A DNA stretch of 50,790 nucleotides, taken from the NCBI GenBank assembly GCA_023382265.1, contig JAMCPX010000050.1:1-50790 (forward strand), written 5' to 3'. This document shows positions 17,405-25,288 of the stretch, one piece after another. The position numbers and the translations under genes are program-made. Numbering within the stretch: position 1 is the stretch's first letter; every line of letters starts with the position of its first letter. Below the pieces are notes generated by a model. That model was not told where the DNA came from. It worked only from the letters and a program-made list of their open reading frames with translations, and ran no database searches. Source of the stretch: Deltaproteobacteria bacterium. GTDB lineage: Bacteria > JAMCPX01.

Positions 17405-17923
17405 TTAGTTATGTAACACAAGATTTTGCCATAAAGGGCTCGCTGTTATAGTACCGACACTATTGCAGCCATTCATTGCCCATCGAGTAGGGTTTGTACT
17501 TGGACTAACATAATAAGTAATATCTCCGGCAGTGGATACTCCAGAGCAGCCGCTGTTAGCCAATGCCCATGCAGATGGATTTGTCTGGTAACCGCTTGAT
17601 GCGGTTGTTTGAATATAGCCGTTTGTATATGGGTTAAGAGGCATTTTCTTGTCTGGTAAATCATTTATAAAGTTGGGGTCAGAAAGATCAGTAGTGGCCG
17701 GATATATACCGGAAAAATCAACTGCATACGTTTCTAATGTTATCTGTATTGTATTCATAGCTGATTCTATGGATGCCTGTTTAGCATGATTTTCCAATGT
17801 GATAAAATTGGGAATTGCAATTGCAGCGAGTATGCCGATAATTACCACTACTACCATTAACTCAATAAGAGTAAATCCTTTATGTTTTGATATATCTATT
17901 GAGTGCATGTTTTTGAATAACAT
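17405..17923 (-). CDS. Second type IV pilin-like protein
   Basis: A 172-residue prepilin paralogous to the neighbour. After a 16-residue leader (MLFKNMHSIDISKHKG) the mature N-terminus [20 protein letters not shown] is identical to the first pilin over the helix core, with Glu5. The head keeps the same cysteine pair (NSGCSG, MNGCNS), and the end is LVLHN. I chose the ATG at 17923 because a GGAGG site lies 9 bases upstream; the frame could extend to 17956, but without support. It has its own sigma-54-type promoter. The longer leader and altered surface suggest a minor or alternative pilin rather than a simple duplicate. Confidence 0.88.
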   Translation of the reverse strand: MLFKNMHSIDISKHKGFTLIELMVVVVIIGILAAIAIPNFITLENHAKQASIESAMNTIQITLETYAVDFSGIYPATTDLSDPNFINDLPDKKMPLNPYTNGYIQTTASSGYQTNPSAWALANSGCSGVSTAGDITYYVSPSTNPTRWAMNGCNSVGTITASPLWQNLVLHN

Positions 17924-17951
17924 ATAAAAAAACCTCCATGAGAGGAGAATA

Positions 17952-17967
17952 AGCACAAAACATGCCT
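17952..17967 (-). promoter_or_regulatory. Sigma-54 (RpoN) promoter for the second pilin gene
   Basis: The minus strand reads AGGCATGTTTTGTGCT. The -24 element GGCATG and the -12 element GTGCT are separated by exactly four bases, as in TGGCACG-N4-TTGCA. The predicted start is near 17941, giving a leader of about 17 bases that contains GGAGG. Confidence 0.6.
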
Positions 17968-18029
17968 TTTTACAGATAAGCCAACTATTTGATTTAAAAA
18001 GATATTTTCTGTTTATACAGATTTGTAAG

Positions 18030-18041
18030 CAGCAATTGCTG
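18030..18041. promoter_or_regulatory. 12-base palindrome upstream of the second pilin promoter
   Basis: CAGCAATTGCTG is a perfect 12-base palindrome about 90-100 bases upstream of the predicted sigma-54 start of the second pilin gene. It could bind an enhancer-type activator such as PilR, or be part of a weak hairpin after the MacB permease gene. No evidence separates these. Confidence 0.25.
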
Positions 18042-18070
18042 AAAAATGAACAAAAATTGAAAAGATGTGT

Positions 18071-19288
18071 TTACTCGTACCTCAATGCCTCTATTGGATT
18101 AAGCATTGAGGCTTTTCTTGCAGGGTATAAGCCGAAGAACACGCCTACAGCAAAGGAAAAAAGAAAAGCAACTAGTATCGGGAGTATATTTATAGTTATA
18201 GGTATATGTATGTAATGTCCTGCGACAGTGCTGACTATGATCCCGAGTATTATGCCGACAATGCCGCCCAGGGTGGACAGAGTGACAGCTTCAAGCAGGA
18301 ACTGCGTAAGTATATCCCTTCTTTTAGCACCAATCGCCATTCTTATACCAATTTCTCTTGTCCGTTCTGTTACCGATACGAGCATAATATTCATTATCCC
18401 TATGCCGCCGACAAGCAAGGATATTGAGGCAATACTGCCAAGAAAGATAGTTAATAATCCTGTGATGTTTGAAATGGCCGATAGTATATCTGCAACATTG
18501 CGGATTGTAAAATCATCGGGTTGGCCTTTTTTTAAATTATGCCTTTGTCTTAAAAGTGCTTCAATCTCATTTTGTGCCTCATTGATTGACGAGCTTGAGA
18601 TTGCCTTTACGAAAATAAGACTAATGTATGTAATACCAAGCAGCTTCTTTTGAATGGTTGTATAAGGTGCAAGGATCATATCGTCCATATCCTGCCCAAA
18701 ACCGGCAGTTCCTTTTGTTGCCATAACGGCTACAACACGGAAAGGAATATTCTGGATCTTTATAATTTTGCCGATCGGATCAATATTACCGAAAAGCTGC
18801 TGTCTAACGACCTGTCCGATAGCACATACATTTGCAGAGGCATCAACATCTTCTCTGTCAAAGAAGTTTCCTTCTGCTACGGACCAGTCCCTAATCATGG
18901 GAAAGCTTGAACCAACACCCAATATGGTTGTTCCCCAGTTCTGATTCTGAAAGATCACCTGTCCGGTAGTTCTAACACTTGGGGATACATAAAGAACATC
19001 AGGGCATTCCTGACTTATAGCATTGGCGTCTGATGGCATAAGATTTGTTCCTGTGCCGAAACCGCCGTGTACTCCGCCCATAGATGTACTTCCGGGGAAG
19101 ATCATAAGAATATTTGATCCGAGTGCAGAGATTTGGGTTTCTATCTTTTTACTTACACCCTGTCCAATCGATACAAGTGCAACTACTGCGGTTATTCCTA
19201 TAATTACACCAAGCCCTGTTAGCACGGACCTCATTCTGTTTTTGGATAAAGCCCTAAAAGAAACCTTCATTACTTCAGGGATATTCAT
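18071..19288 (-). CDS. MacB-like ABC transporter permease
   Basis: A 405-residue FtsX/MacB-type permease. It begins with a MacB_PCD module (SFRALSKNRMRSVLTGLGVIIGITAVVALVSIG), continues with a periplasmic domain from about residue 45 to 270, and ends with three membrane helices of the FtsX domain. The conserved ERTREIGIRMAIGAKRRDIL segment is present. MacB proteins couple ATP hydrolysis in the cytoplasm to movement of substrate from the periplasm through TolC. Canonical MacB is one chain of about 650 residues; here ATPase and permease are separate genes overlapping by 4 bases. It is the last gene of the efflux operon. Confidence 0.92.
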   Translation of the reverse strand: MNIPEVMKVSFRALSKNRMRSVLTGLGVIIGITAVVALVSIGQGVSKKIETQISALGSNILMIFPGSTSMGGVHGGFGTGTNLMPSDANAISQECPDVLYVSPSVRTTGQVIFQNQNWGTTILGVGSSFPMIRDWSVAEGNFFDREDVDASANVCAIGQVVRQQLFGNIDPIGKIIKIQNIPFRVVAVMATKGTAGFGQDMDDMILAPYTTIQKKLLGITYISLIFVKAISSSSINEAQNEIEALLRQRHNLKKGQPDDFTIRNVADILSAISNITGLLTIFLGSIASISLLVGGIGIMNIMLVSVTERTREIGIRMAIGAKRRDILTQFLLEAVTLSTLGGIVGIILGIIVSTVAGHYIHIPITINILPILVAFLFSFAVGVFFGLYPARKASMLNPIEALRYE

Positions 19289-19998
19289 CTATCACCATTA
19301 ATCCATTTATCCGAAACAATAAGTCCGTCTTTAAAATTTATAATTCTTTTTGCATAAGCAGCGATATCGGGTTCATGCGTAACAAGTATAATTGTAACAC
19401 CTGTTTCTTCATTCAATCTTGTAAGGATTGACATAATTTCTATACTCGTTTTGCTGTCAAGATTACCTGTAGGTTCATCGGCAAGTATAATATCCGGAGT
19501 ATTTACAAGAGCCCTTGCTATTGCAACACGTTGCTGCTGACCTCCTGAGAGCTGTTGGGGATGATGGGTTTCAAATCCTTTTAATCCCATCATATCAAGC
19601 AATTGCATTGCCTTTTCTTTTCCTATACCGTTATTTGTGGTTGAATATATCATCGGTAGTTCTACATTTTCTAAGGCTGTTGTTCTTGAAAGAAGGTTAA
19701 AGCTCTGAAAGATAAATCCGATTTTATTGTTTCTTATTTCTGCAAGTCTATCCGGGGCAAGCAATGTTACATCATTACCCTCAAGCAGGTATTTGCCTTC
19801 TGTTGGTATATCAAGACAGCCGAGTATGTTCATAAATGTTGTTTTACCGGAGCCGGAAGCGCCTGTTACAGATACAAAAGAGCCTTTTTTTATTTCAATA
19901 TCAACGCCTTTTAATGCCTCAACCTTAACCTCTTCAAGAAAATAGGTTTTTTTAAGACCAATTGTTTTTACAACAATCCGATCACTCCGCTGTTCCAT
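19285..19998 (-). CDS. MacB/LolD-type ABC ATPase
   Basis: A 237-residue ATPase of the MacB/LolD/FtsE group. It has Walker A GASGSGKTT near residue 41, signature LSGGQQQRVAIARALVNTPD and Walker B IILADEPTGNLDSKT with the switch histidine in VTHEPD. It provides the energy for the permease downstream; the ATGA overlap implies tight coupling. It overlaps the adaptor gene by 17 bases. The nearest relatives are the split MacB systems, including those for macrolides, peptides and lipoproteins. Confidence 0.92.
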   Translation of the reverse strand: MEQRSDRIVVKTIGLKKTYFLEEVKVEALKGVDIEIKKGSFVSVTGASGSGKTTFMNILGCLDIPTEGKYLLEGNDVTLLAPDRLAEIRNNKIGFIFQSFNLLSRTTALENVELPMIYSTTNNGIGKEKAMQLLDMMGLKGFETHHPQQLSGGQQQRVAIARALVNTPDIILADEPTGNLDSKTSIEIMSILTRLNEETGVTIILVTHEPDIAAYAKRIINFKDGLIVSDKWINGDR

Positions 19999-21208
19999 AA
20001 CCTGTAACCACCTTATCTCCCTGTTTTATGTCCCCGTTAACAAGCTCCGTAAAGTTATTATTTTTTATACCCGTTTTAACGGGAATAGGAATAAAACGTT
20101 CATCTTTATAGCCCCATACCTTAGTTACCCTGTACCACGCCTTTAATTGAGATTCTTCCGGCGGGACACTCACCCATGAGGGTAATCTGTGATTTTTTGC
20201 ATACTCCGTGATGATTTTATTTGGATCCTTTGGTGTAAATCTGAAAGCAGCATTTGGTATAAGTAATATGTTGTTCTTTTTTGCAACATCGATATTCACA
20301 TAGCTTGTCATACCCGGCTTTAATAATAGGTCTTTATTATCAACATATATAATCACATCGTAGTTTACCACATTCTGTATTACCATTGGTGCATTTCTTA
20401 CAATGGCAACCGTACCTGTAAAAGTAATATTGGGATATGCGTCTACGGTAAAATCCGCCCTCTGTCCAACCTTTACCTTACCTATATCTGTCTCAACAAC
20501 ATTCGTATCGCTCTCCATTTTTTTCAGGTTTTCTGCCAGATCAAATAGATCGGGAGTTTGAAATGATGAGGCAACAGTCTGTCCGCTGTTTACCTCTCTT
20601 GTTATTACAACACCGCTTAATGGAGAAACAATCCGGGTATGTTCAAGATTAAAACTCGCTATTTTATAATTTGCCTGTGCCTGAAGAAGGGCTGCCTGCG
20701 CGGCTGTAAAACTCGCAACTGCCGTTTCATAGTTGGTTTTTGCTGTCTGAAGATTCTCTTGTGAAATGAGATCATGCGGCAGTTGTAATCGCCTTTCGTA
20801 AATAGATTTATTTAATGCCATTGTTGCTCTGGTATTTAAAATGCTTGCATGAGCAGATAAAAGGGCGGCCTTTGCCAGTGTAAGTTGAGCCTCAAAAGGC
20901 GTTGGATCAATGAGTGCAAGCAATTGACCTTTTTTCACAACACTATTGAAGTCAGCATATAACCTTATGATTTGTCCTGATACCTGAGCACCAACCTGAG
21001 CCCAAACTACGGGATTAATCTGGCCTGTTGCAACTACAGTAGCAGTAATACTACCGCGGCCTATTGACCCGAATGTAAGGGTTTGCTTATGATCTTCTTT
21101 TTTAAAGTAAAGTACGATAATCACTATTATGATAATAGTTATACCCGTAATGGTCAGGTATTTATTTTTTTTAAGCCAGCTTTTAAATGTTTTTTTATTG
21201 TCATTCAT
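19982..21208 (-). CDS. MacA/HlyD-type periplasmic adaptor
   Basis: A 408-residue membrane-fusion protein. One N-terminal transmembrane helix (residues 17-34) is followed by a lipoyl half-motif (GQINPVVWAQVGAQVSGQII), a long alpha-helical hairpin (about residues 105-190, rich in Ala and Gln), the second lipoyl half (RIVSPLSGVVITREVNSGQT) and beta-barrel and membrane-proximal domains. It links the inner-membrane MacB pair to the outer-membrane channel. The start overlaps the TolC-like gene by 8 bases. MacA-type adaptors usually partner an ABC transporter rather than an RND pump, which agrees with the neighbours. Confidence 0.9.
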   Translation of the reverse strand: MNDNKKTFKSWLKKNKYLTITGITIIIIVIIVLYFKKEDHKQTLTFGSIGRGSITATVVATGQINPVVWAQVGAQVSGQIIRLYADFNSVVKKGQLLALIDPTPFEAQLTLAKAALLSAHASILNTRATMALNKSIYERRLQLPHDLISQENLQTAKTNYETAVASFTAAQAALLQAQANYKIASFNLEHTRIVSPLSGVVITREVNSGQTVASSFQTPDLFDLAENLKKMESDTNVVETDIGKVKVGQRADFTVDAYPNITFTGTVAIVRNAPMVIQNVVNYDVIIYVDNKDLLLKPGMTSYVNIDVAKKNNILLIPNAAFRFTPKDPNKIITEYAKNHRLPSWVSVPPEESQLKAWYRVTKVWGYKDERFIPIPVKTGIKNNNFTELVNGDIKQGDKVVTGYGTAE

Positions 21209-22517
21209 TGGGTAATCCTTTCCCTATAACATAATCTAAGTTTGCTATTGCAATATTGTAATTTGCAAGCGCAGATGCATAAGATGATTTTGCATTCTGA
21301 TAGGTACTTACCGCTGTTAAATAATCAAGATAGTTGTTTACACCAGCCTTATAACCCTTTGATACAAGAGCAAGGTTTGCTTCTGACTGCTTTACCGTAT
21401 CCCCTGCAACGGATATGCTTTTTTCTGCTTGTTGGATGGTATCTATTGCTGAAGCAACCTGGAGTCCCACACTCAATTTTTCCTGATCGAGATTATACTT
21501 TAGCTGCAGCATTCCTGCTCTTGCAACCTCTAATGCAGATGAGTTTTGTAAACCGGAAAATATGTTGAACGTAAGTTCAAGTCCTACCTGCCAGTTCCAC
21601 ACAATAGGGAATGCCTGTCCTGCCCAGTTGTAAGAAGCATTTCCGGTAAGAGACGGGAAAAAAGCGCTGTAGGATTGCTTGTATGAGTATGTTGCAGCAT
21701 CAAGCTGTTTTTTTAGTGCAAGGTAATCGGGTCTGATGTTTAATGCCTGTTCTGTTGCAGCGTTTATATCCGAGGAAAATGGCGCAGCTGCAAGAGCGCC
21801 TTTAAATTCTACATCGTCTGTCAAGGGCATGTTCATAAGGGACAAAAGGTTTAAAATGTATATCTGTCTTGCATTCTCTGCAGTGATGAGATTAAGCCTT
21901 ATATTCCCAAGGCTTGCTTTTGCACTCAGCACATCTATCTTTGAGTCTATACCGGCTTTGTAATAAACTTCTGCTTGTTTTAATTGTGTCTCTACCTGTT
22001 TTATAAGATACTCATCAGTATCTATGATCATGTTGTACTGTAGAAGGTTAAAAAAGTTCTGTTTAACATCATATATCAGTGTATTTCTGGTATTAATAAA
22101 ATTATATTCGGATGACTTTACAAGTTCCGACGCACTCCTCATTCCGAAATAATTCTTACCGAATGTAAAAATCTGCTGATTTAAGCCAATCGATGCGCTG
22201 TAATAAGGATAATTTGTATTACCCGGTGGTACAATAAAGTTTGAAATGTATGGACTCTTTGATGTGGCAGCCAGATTTGCTGTAGCCCTTTGCCAGTCTG
22301 CAACAGCATTTACCTGAGGAAGCATGTTAGACCTTGCTATTCCATAATTGCCCTCGCTTGACATGATATTCATTTCAGACGATTTTAATTGAGGATTGCT
22401 CTGGAGCGTAAGCTTTATACAATCATCAAGAGTAAGTATCTTGCTATCATCCGCTTTTACCGTTTGAACGCCTATTATTAAAATAAGTGTAATAAGATAT
22501 ATAACAGTTTTTTTCAT
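21201..22517 (-). CDS. TolC-family outer-membrane channel
   Basis: A 438-residue protein with a signal peptide (MKKTVIYLITLILIIGVQTVKA) and the internal duplication of TolC. Both halves have long coiled helices, marked by LTLDDCIKLTLQSNPQLKSS near the start and by GYKAGVNNYLDYLTAVSTYQNAKSSY near the end. The channel crosses the outer membrane and periplasm and serves the MacA/MacB proteins encoded next. The ATG has a GAGG site. A gap of about 40 bases separates it from the Spy-like gene. Confidence 0.92.
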   Translation of the reverse strand: MKKTVIYLITLILIIGVQTVKADDSKILTLDDCIKLTLQSNPQLKSSEMNIMSSEGNYGIARSNMLPQVNAVADWQRATANLAATSKSPYISNFIVPPGNTNYPYYSASIGLNQQIFTFGKNYFGMRSASELVKSSEYNFINTRNTLIYDVKQNFFNLLQYNMIIDTDEYLIKQVETQLKQAEVYYKAGIDSKIDVLSAKASLGNIRLNLITAENARQIYILNLLSLMNMPLTDDVEFKGALAAAPFSSDINAATEQALNIRPDYLALKKQLDAATYSYKQSYSAFFPSLTGNASYNWAGQAFPIVWNWQVGLELTFNIFSGLQNSSALEVARAGMLQLKYNLDQEKLSVGLQVASAIDTIQQAEKSISVAGDTVKQSEANLALVSKGYKAGVNNYLDYLTAVSTYQNAKSSYASALANYNIAIANLDYVIGKGLPNE

Positions 22518-22559
22518 TTTTCTGCCTCATAATGATTGAAAACAACTAAATTCTATCGT

Positions 22560-23045
22560 TTACTTCCTGAATCTTCTATCCGCTTTATTTGATATTACTC
22601 TTTGTATTAAATCAAATAATTTTTTTTGCTGGGCTTTGTTCAATATCGTTTTTTCATCAAGTATATGGGCAACTATCATATTTTGTATGTCTTCCTGCAT
22701 ATTTCTGATCTCAGATATGTCTTGATGGATAACCTTCATATCGGGCTTGTCTGCACGAAGGGCATTGATAAGTTCCATCCTCTTTTGAAAGATTTGCTGT
22801 TTATCTTTAGTTATTTTATTACTTAGTATGTTTCTTTTTTCAACTATTGCCTTTGCCTGATCGGGAGTAAGGGAGAGTTCTTTAACAAGAAATCTGTTGA
22901 ATCTTTCCATATTGGGTTTCCAGCCGGACGTACGATATTCAATATGTTTACTATATACATATCCCATCGTTATAAGAATGGATATGTTAAAAAGTACTGA
23001 GATTAAAAGTATAAATTTTAATGTGCTATTTTTCATTTTGTCCAT
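22560..23045 (-). CDS. Spy/CpxP-like periplasmic stress protein
   Basis: A 161-residue protein with one N-terminal hydrophobic anchor (residues 8-28) and a helical periplasmic part. The sequence LVKELSLTPDQAKAIVEKRN and the later LNKAQQKKLFDLIQ form the two LTxxQ-like motifs of the Spy/CpxP/heavy-metal-sensor superfamily. Such proteins act as periplasmic chaperones or as sensors that control envelope-stress regulators. It overlaps the anti-sigma gene by up to 20 bases; an ATG at 23034 is an alternative start. The order sigma, anti-sigma, Spy-like, TolC suggests a sensor or modulator within its own regulon. Confidence 0.75.
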   Translation of the reverse strand: MDKMKNSTLKFILLISVLFNISILITMGYVYSKHIEYRTSGWKPNMERFNRFLVKELSLTPDQAKAIVEKRNILSNKITKDKQQIFQKRMELINALRADKPDMKVIHQDISEIRNMQEDIQNMIVAHILDEKTILNKAQQKKLFDLIQRVISNKADRRFRK

Positions 23046-23478
23046 CCATCATTGCGATATACGCCCCTCCTATAGAATTGGGTTGAACCGCTTCAAATGT
23101 ATCGAGAGAGAGAGAGGCTACAAGTGCTGTTTTCTGGTTCATAAAGGTTTTACCAATAAAACTACCCGACTTGATCCCTATAACTATTATTCCGATGACA
23201 ATTAATGTTTCTGCAAGCGTGGCAAATATGGGAAATATTGAGAAAGATCTTCTTGAGTTTTCATTTTCTGCACGAGACATAACCCTTGTCACGAACCCAT
23301 AAGGGGCATTCAGACTTTTCATATAACTGAAAGTATCGTGTAATGCATGCATCTCCTTAAGTCTTATTTGACATTTTGTGCAATCTCTAATATGGGCGTC
23401 GAATAGCTCTTTTTCAGCTTTTGTTAATTCTTTATCTATGTATGGTGAGAAAAGCTTTCTTGCCCTTGAACACCTCAT
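23026..23478 (-). CDS. Zinc-finger anti-sigma factor (zf-HC2)
   Basis: A 150-residue protein starting MRCSRARKLFSPYIDKELT and containing AHIRDCTKCQIRL, the His-x3-Cys-x2-Cys zinc-finger of the ZAS anti-sigma family. A single transmembrane helix lies near residues 90-112 with a short periplasmic tail. It should hold the sigma factor encoded just upstream at the membrane until stress releases it. I chose the ATG at 23478 because GGGAGGT lies 5 bases upstream; a longer frame to 23526 has no such site. The gap to the sigma gene is 75 bases. Confidence 0.85.
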   Translation of the reverse strand: MRCSRARKLFSPYIDKELTKAEKELFDAHIRDCTKCQIRLKEMHALHDTFSYMKSLNAPYGFVTRVMSRAENENSRRSFSIFPIFATLAETLIVIGIIVIGIKSGSFIGKTFMNQKTALVASLSLDTFEAVQPNSIGGAYIAMMDGQNEK

Positions 23479-23553
23479 ATCTACCTCCCAGTATGATAAA
23501 CGATGCATGCTTGTTTTTTGTTCCATAAACCGTCTAACTCTGTAAATAGCTTT

Positions 23554-24117
23554 TTACTGAGTAAACCCTTTTATTAACTTCTTTAACTCTTCCCTTGCCC
23601 TTGAAATCCTGGATTTAACAGTACCTATGGATATGTCCAGTATATCGGCAATCTCTCCATATGAAAGCCCTTCTACCTCTTTCATAACTATGATTGTTTT
23701 TAGTTTCAGAGATAGCTTATTTAAAGCATTATTTAAGGCATCGGCTATCTGCTTGGATTCATAAGACTTTTCAGGAGAAGGGTCAACCGACGGCTGTTCT
23801 TCAATAAGCGATGTATCGTTCGTGGTATGTGGAAAGTGGGTTTCAAAAGTAGATTTTCGCTTATAATCAATACAGGTATTAACTGCAATACGGTATAGCC
23901 AGGTATAAATGGATGCATTTGGTCTAAAATTTTTCAGGCTCTGGTACGCTTTAAGAAATGTTTCCTGAGCTGCATCATTGGCAGTGTCCGTATCTCCAAG
24001 CATATAGCTGCATAAACTGTATATATTATCCTGATAGGTAAGGACTATTTCTTCAAATGCTGATTTATCCCCATTCTTAAACCGATCAAGAATTACAGGG
24101 TCATTGAGTTTTTTCAT
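23554..24117 (-). CDS. ECF RNA polymerase sigma factor, RpoE-like
   Basis: A 187-residue sigma-70 family ECF factor. Region 2 reads AFEEIVLTYQDNIYSLCSYM to TWLYRIAVNTCIDYKRK, and region 4 reads IVMKEVEGLSYGEIADILDI followed by GTVKSRISRAREELKKL. It should direct transcription of an envelope-stress regulon, probably including this operon. I used the ATG at 24117; a TTG at 24132 is possible, and neither has a good ribosome binding site. It follows hemW by about 20 bases, so some transcription may come from there. I could not define an autoregulatory promoter by eye. Confidence 0.92.
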   Translation of the reverse strand: MKKLNDPVILDRFKNGDKSAFEEIVLTYQDNIYSLCSYMLGDTDTANDAAQETFLKAYQSLKNFRPNASIYTWLYRIAVNTCIDYKRKSTFETHFPHTTNDTSLIEEQPSVDPSPEKSYESKQIADALNNALNKLSLKLKTIIVMKEVEGLSYGEIADILDISIGTVKSRISRAREELKKLIKGFTQ

Positions 24118-24138
24118 TCGTATATAATTCAATCCCGA

Positions 24139-25257
24139 TTAGAACAGCTCTGTTACAATACCGTCCATAACGCATATACCTTTAACAGTGAGCGACAGTT
24201 TGCCCTCATTTATAATCACCAGACCACCTTCAGAAAGATGTTTTAAAAGCCCTTTGTTCTTTACGAGGCTGAGATCAACACCCTTCCATGTTCTTAAAGA
24301 CAAAAATATATGTTCGTAAGTTGAAGCGTCCTGATCGAGCGTTTCTACCCTGCTAATCGGGAAAGAGCTGTTTGATAGCTTACTCATATAAGCTGATACA
24401 GGATATGAGTTCTCATATCTTGCCTGCGCAGTCATACCTATCCACGGCAAGCCTGTCTTAAAAAAGCCATGCGCACCAGAACCAATGCCGAGATAATCGC
24501 CCCTTTCCCAGTAATTGTTGTTGTGCAATGATTGGAAGCCTTCTTTTGCAAAGTTTGATACCTCGTAATGCACATAACCGATGTCTGTAAGCCTATTATG
24601 AATATTTGTATAGAGCTGTTCAAATATATCATCATTCATTTTTTGTTTAAATGTTTTGTCAACGGCAAGCGGTGTGCCCTGTTCAATTGTCAAATAGTAT
24701 AAAGATACATGCTCCGGATTTATCTCCCGGATACCTTTAAATTCTTTTTCTATGTCCTGAGACGGTATGCCATAGATGATATCTATATTTATATTTTTAA
24801 AACCGGCTGATCTGGAAAGTTCAATGGCGTTAGTTGCCTCATCAACAGTATGTATTCTGCCGAGAGTATTGAGTATTTTGTTGTCGAATGATTGGACACC
24901 TATACTTATCCTGTTTATACCAAGACCATGCAGAGCCTTAAGCTTTTCTCTTGTTACACTCTCAGGATTAAGCTCTACGGTTGCTTCTACATTATCCGTT
25001 ATCAACAAATTAGACCTTAATGATTCTATGATCTCCCCGAGCTGTTCCTGATTAAGCAGAGACGGTGTCCCTCCCCCGATGTACATGCTTTTTACATGCC
25101 TGTCAGAAAGGAAAAGCCTGTACATTGATATCTCAGATTTTACAGCTTTAACATAACGATTTATTTCATCATTTTCAGGCAGGTTCGACAAAAAACCGCA
25201 GTATCTGCATTTTTGTTTACAGTATGGTATATGAATATAAACCGTATATGTACTCAT
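24139..25257 (-). CDS. hemW: Radical SAM haem chaperone HemW
   Basis: A 372-residue radical SAM protein. The cluster motif CKQKCRYC (CxxxCxxC) stands in VYIHIPYCKQKCRYCGFLS near residue 20, followed by MYIGGGTPSLL, ISIGVQSFD and the HemN C-terminal region. HemW proteins lack coproporphyrinogen oxidase activity and act as haem chaperones; the family was once called HemN-like. I chose the ATG at 25257 because family members start a few residues before the strand leading to the first cysteine. An ATG at 25290 is also possible. Neither has a ribosome binding site. The gene diverges from the TIGR02757 gene with an overlap or very small gap. A haem role would suit the nearby multihaem cytochromes. 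Confidence 0.92.
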   Translation of the reverse strand: MSTYTVYIHIPYCKQKCRYCGFLSNLPENDEINRYVKAVKSEISMYRLFLSDRHVKSMYIGGGTPSLLNQEQLGEIIESLRSNLLITDNVEATVELNPESVTREKLKALHGLGINRISIGVQSFDNKILNTLGRIHTVDEATNAIELSRSAGFKNINIDIIYGIPSQDIEKEFKGIREINPEHVSLYYLTIEQGTPLAVDKTFKQKMNDDIFEQLYTNIHNRLTDIGYVHYEVSNFAKEGFQSLHNNNYWERGDYLGIGSGAHGFFKTGLPWIGMTAQARYENSYPVSAYMSKLSNSSFPISRVETLDQDASTYEHIFLSLRTWKGVDLSLVKNKGLLKHLSEGGLVIINEGKLSLTVKGICVMDGIVTELF

Positions 25258-25288
25258 AAAAATACAATATAATGCACATATTTTAAAC

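Noticed and set aside
18071-19998. LolCDE lipoprotein-release system
   Set aside because: ATPase and permease resemble LolD and LolC/E in part, but the adjacent MacA-type adaptor and TolC channel and the MacB_PCD layout favour a MacB exporter.
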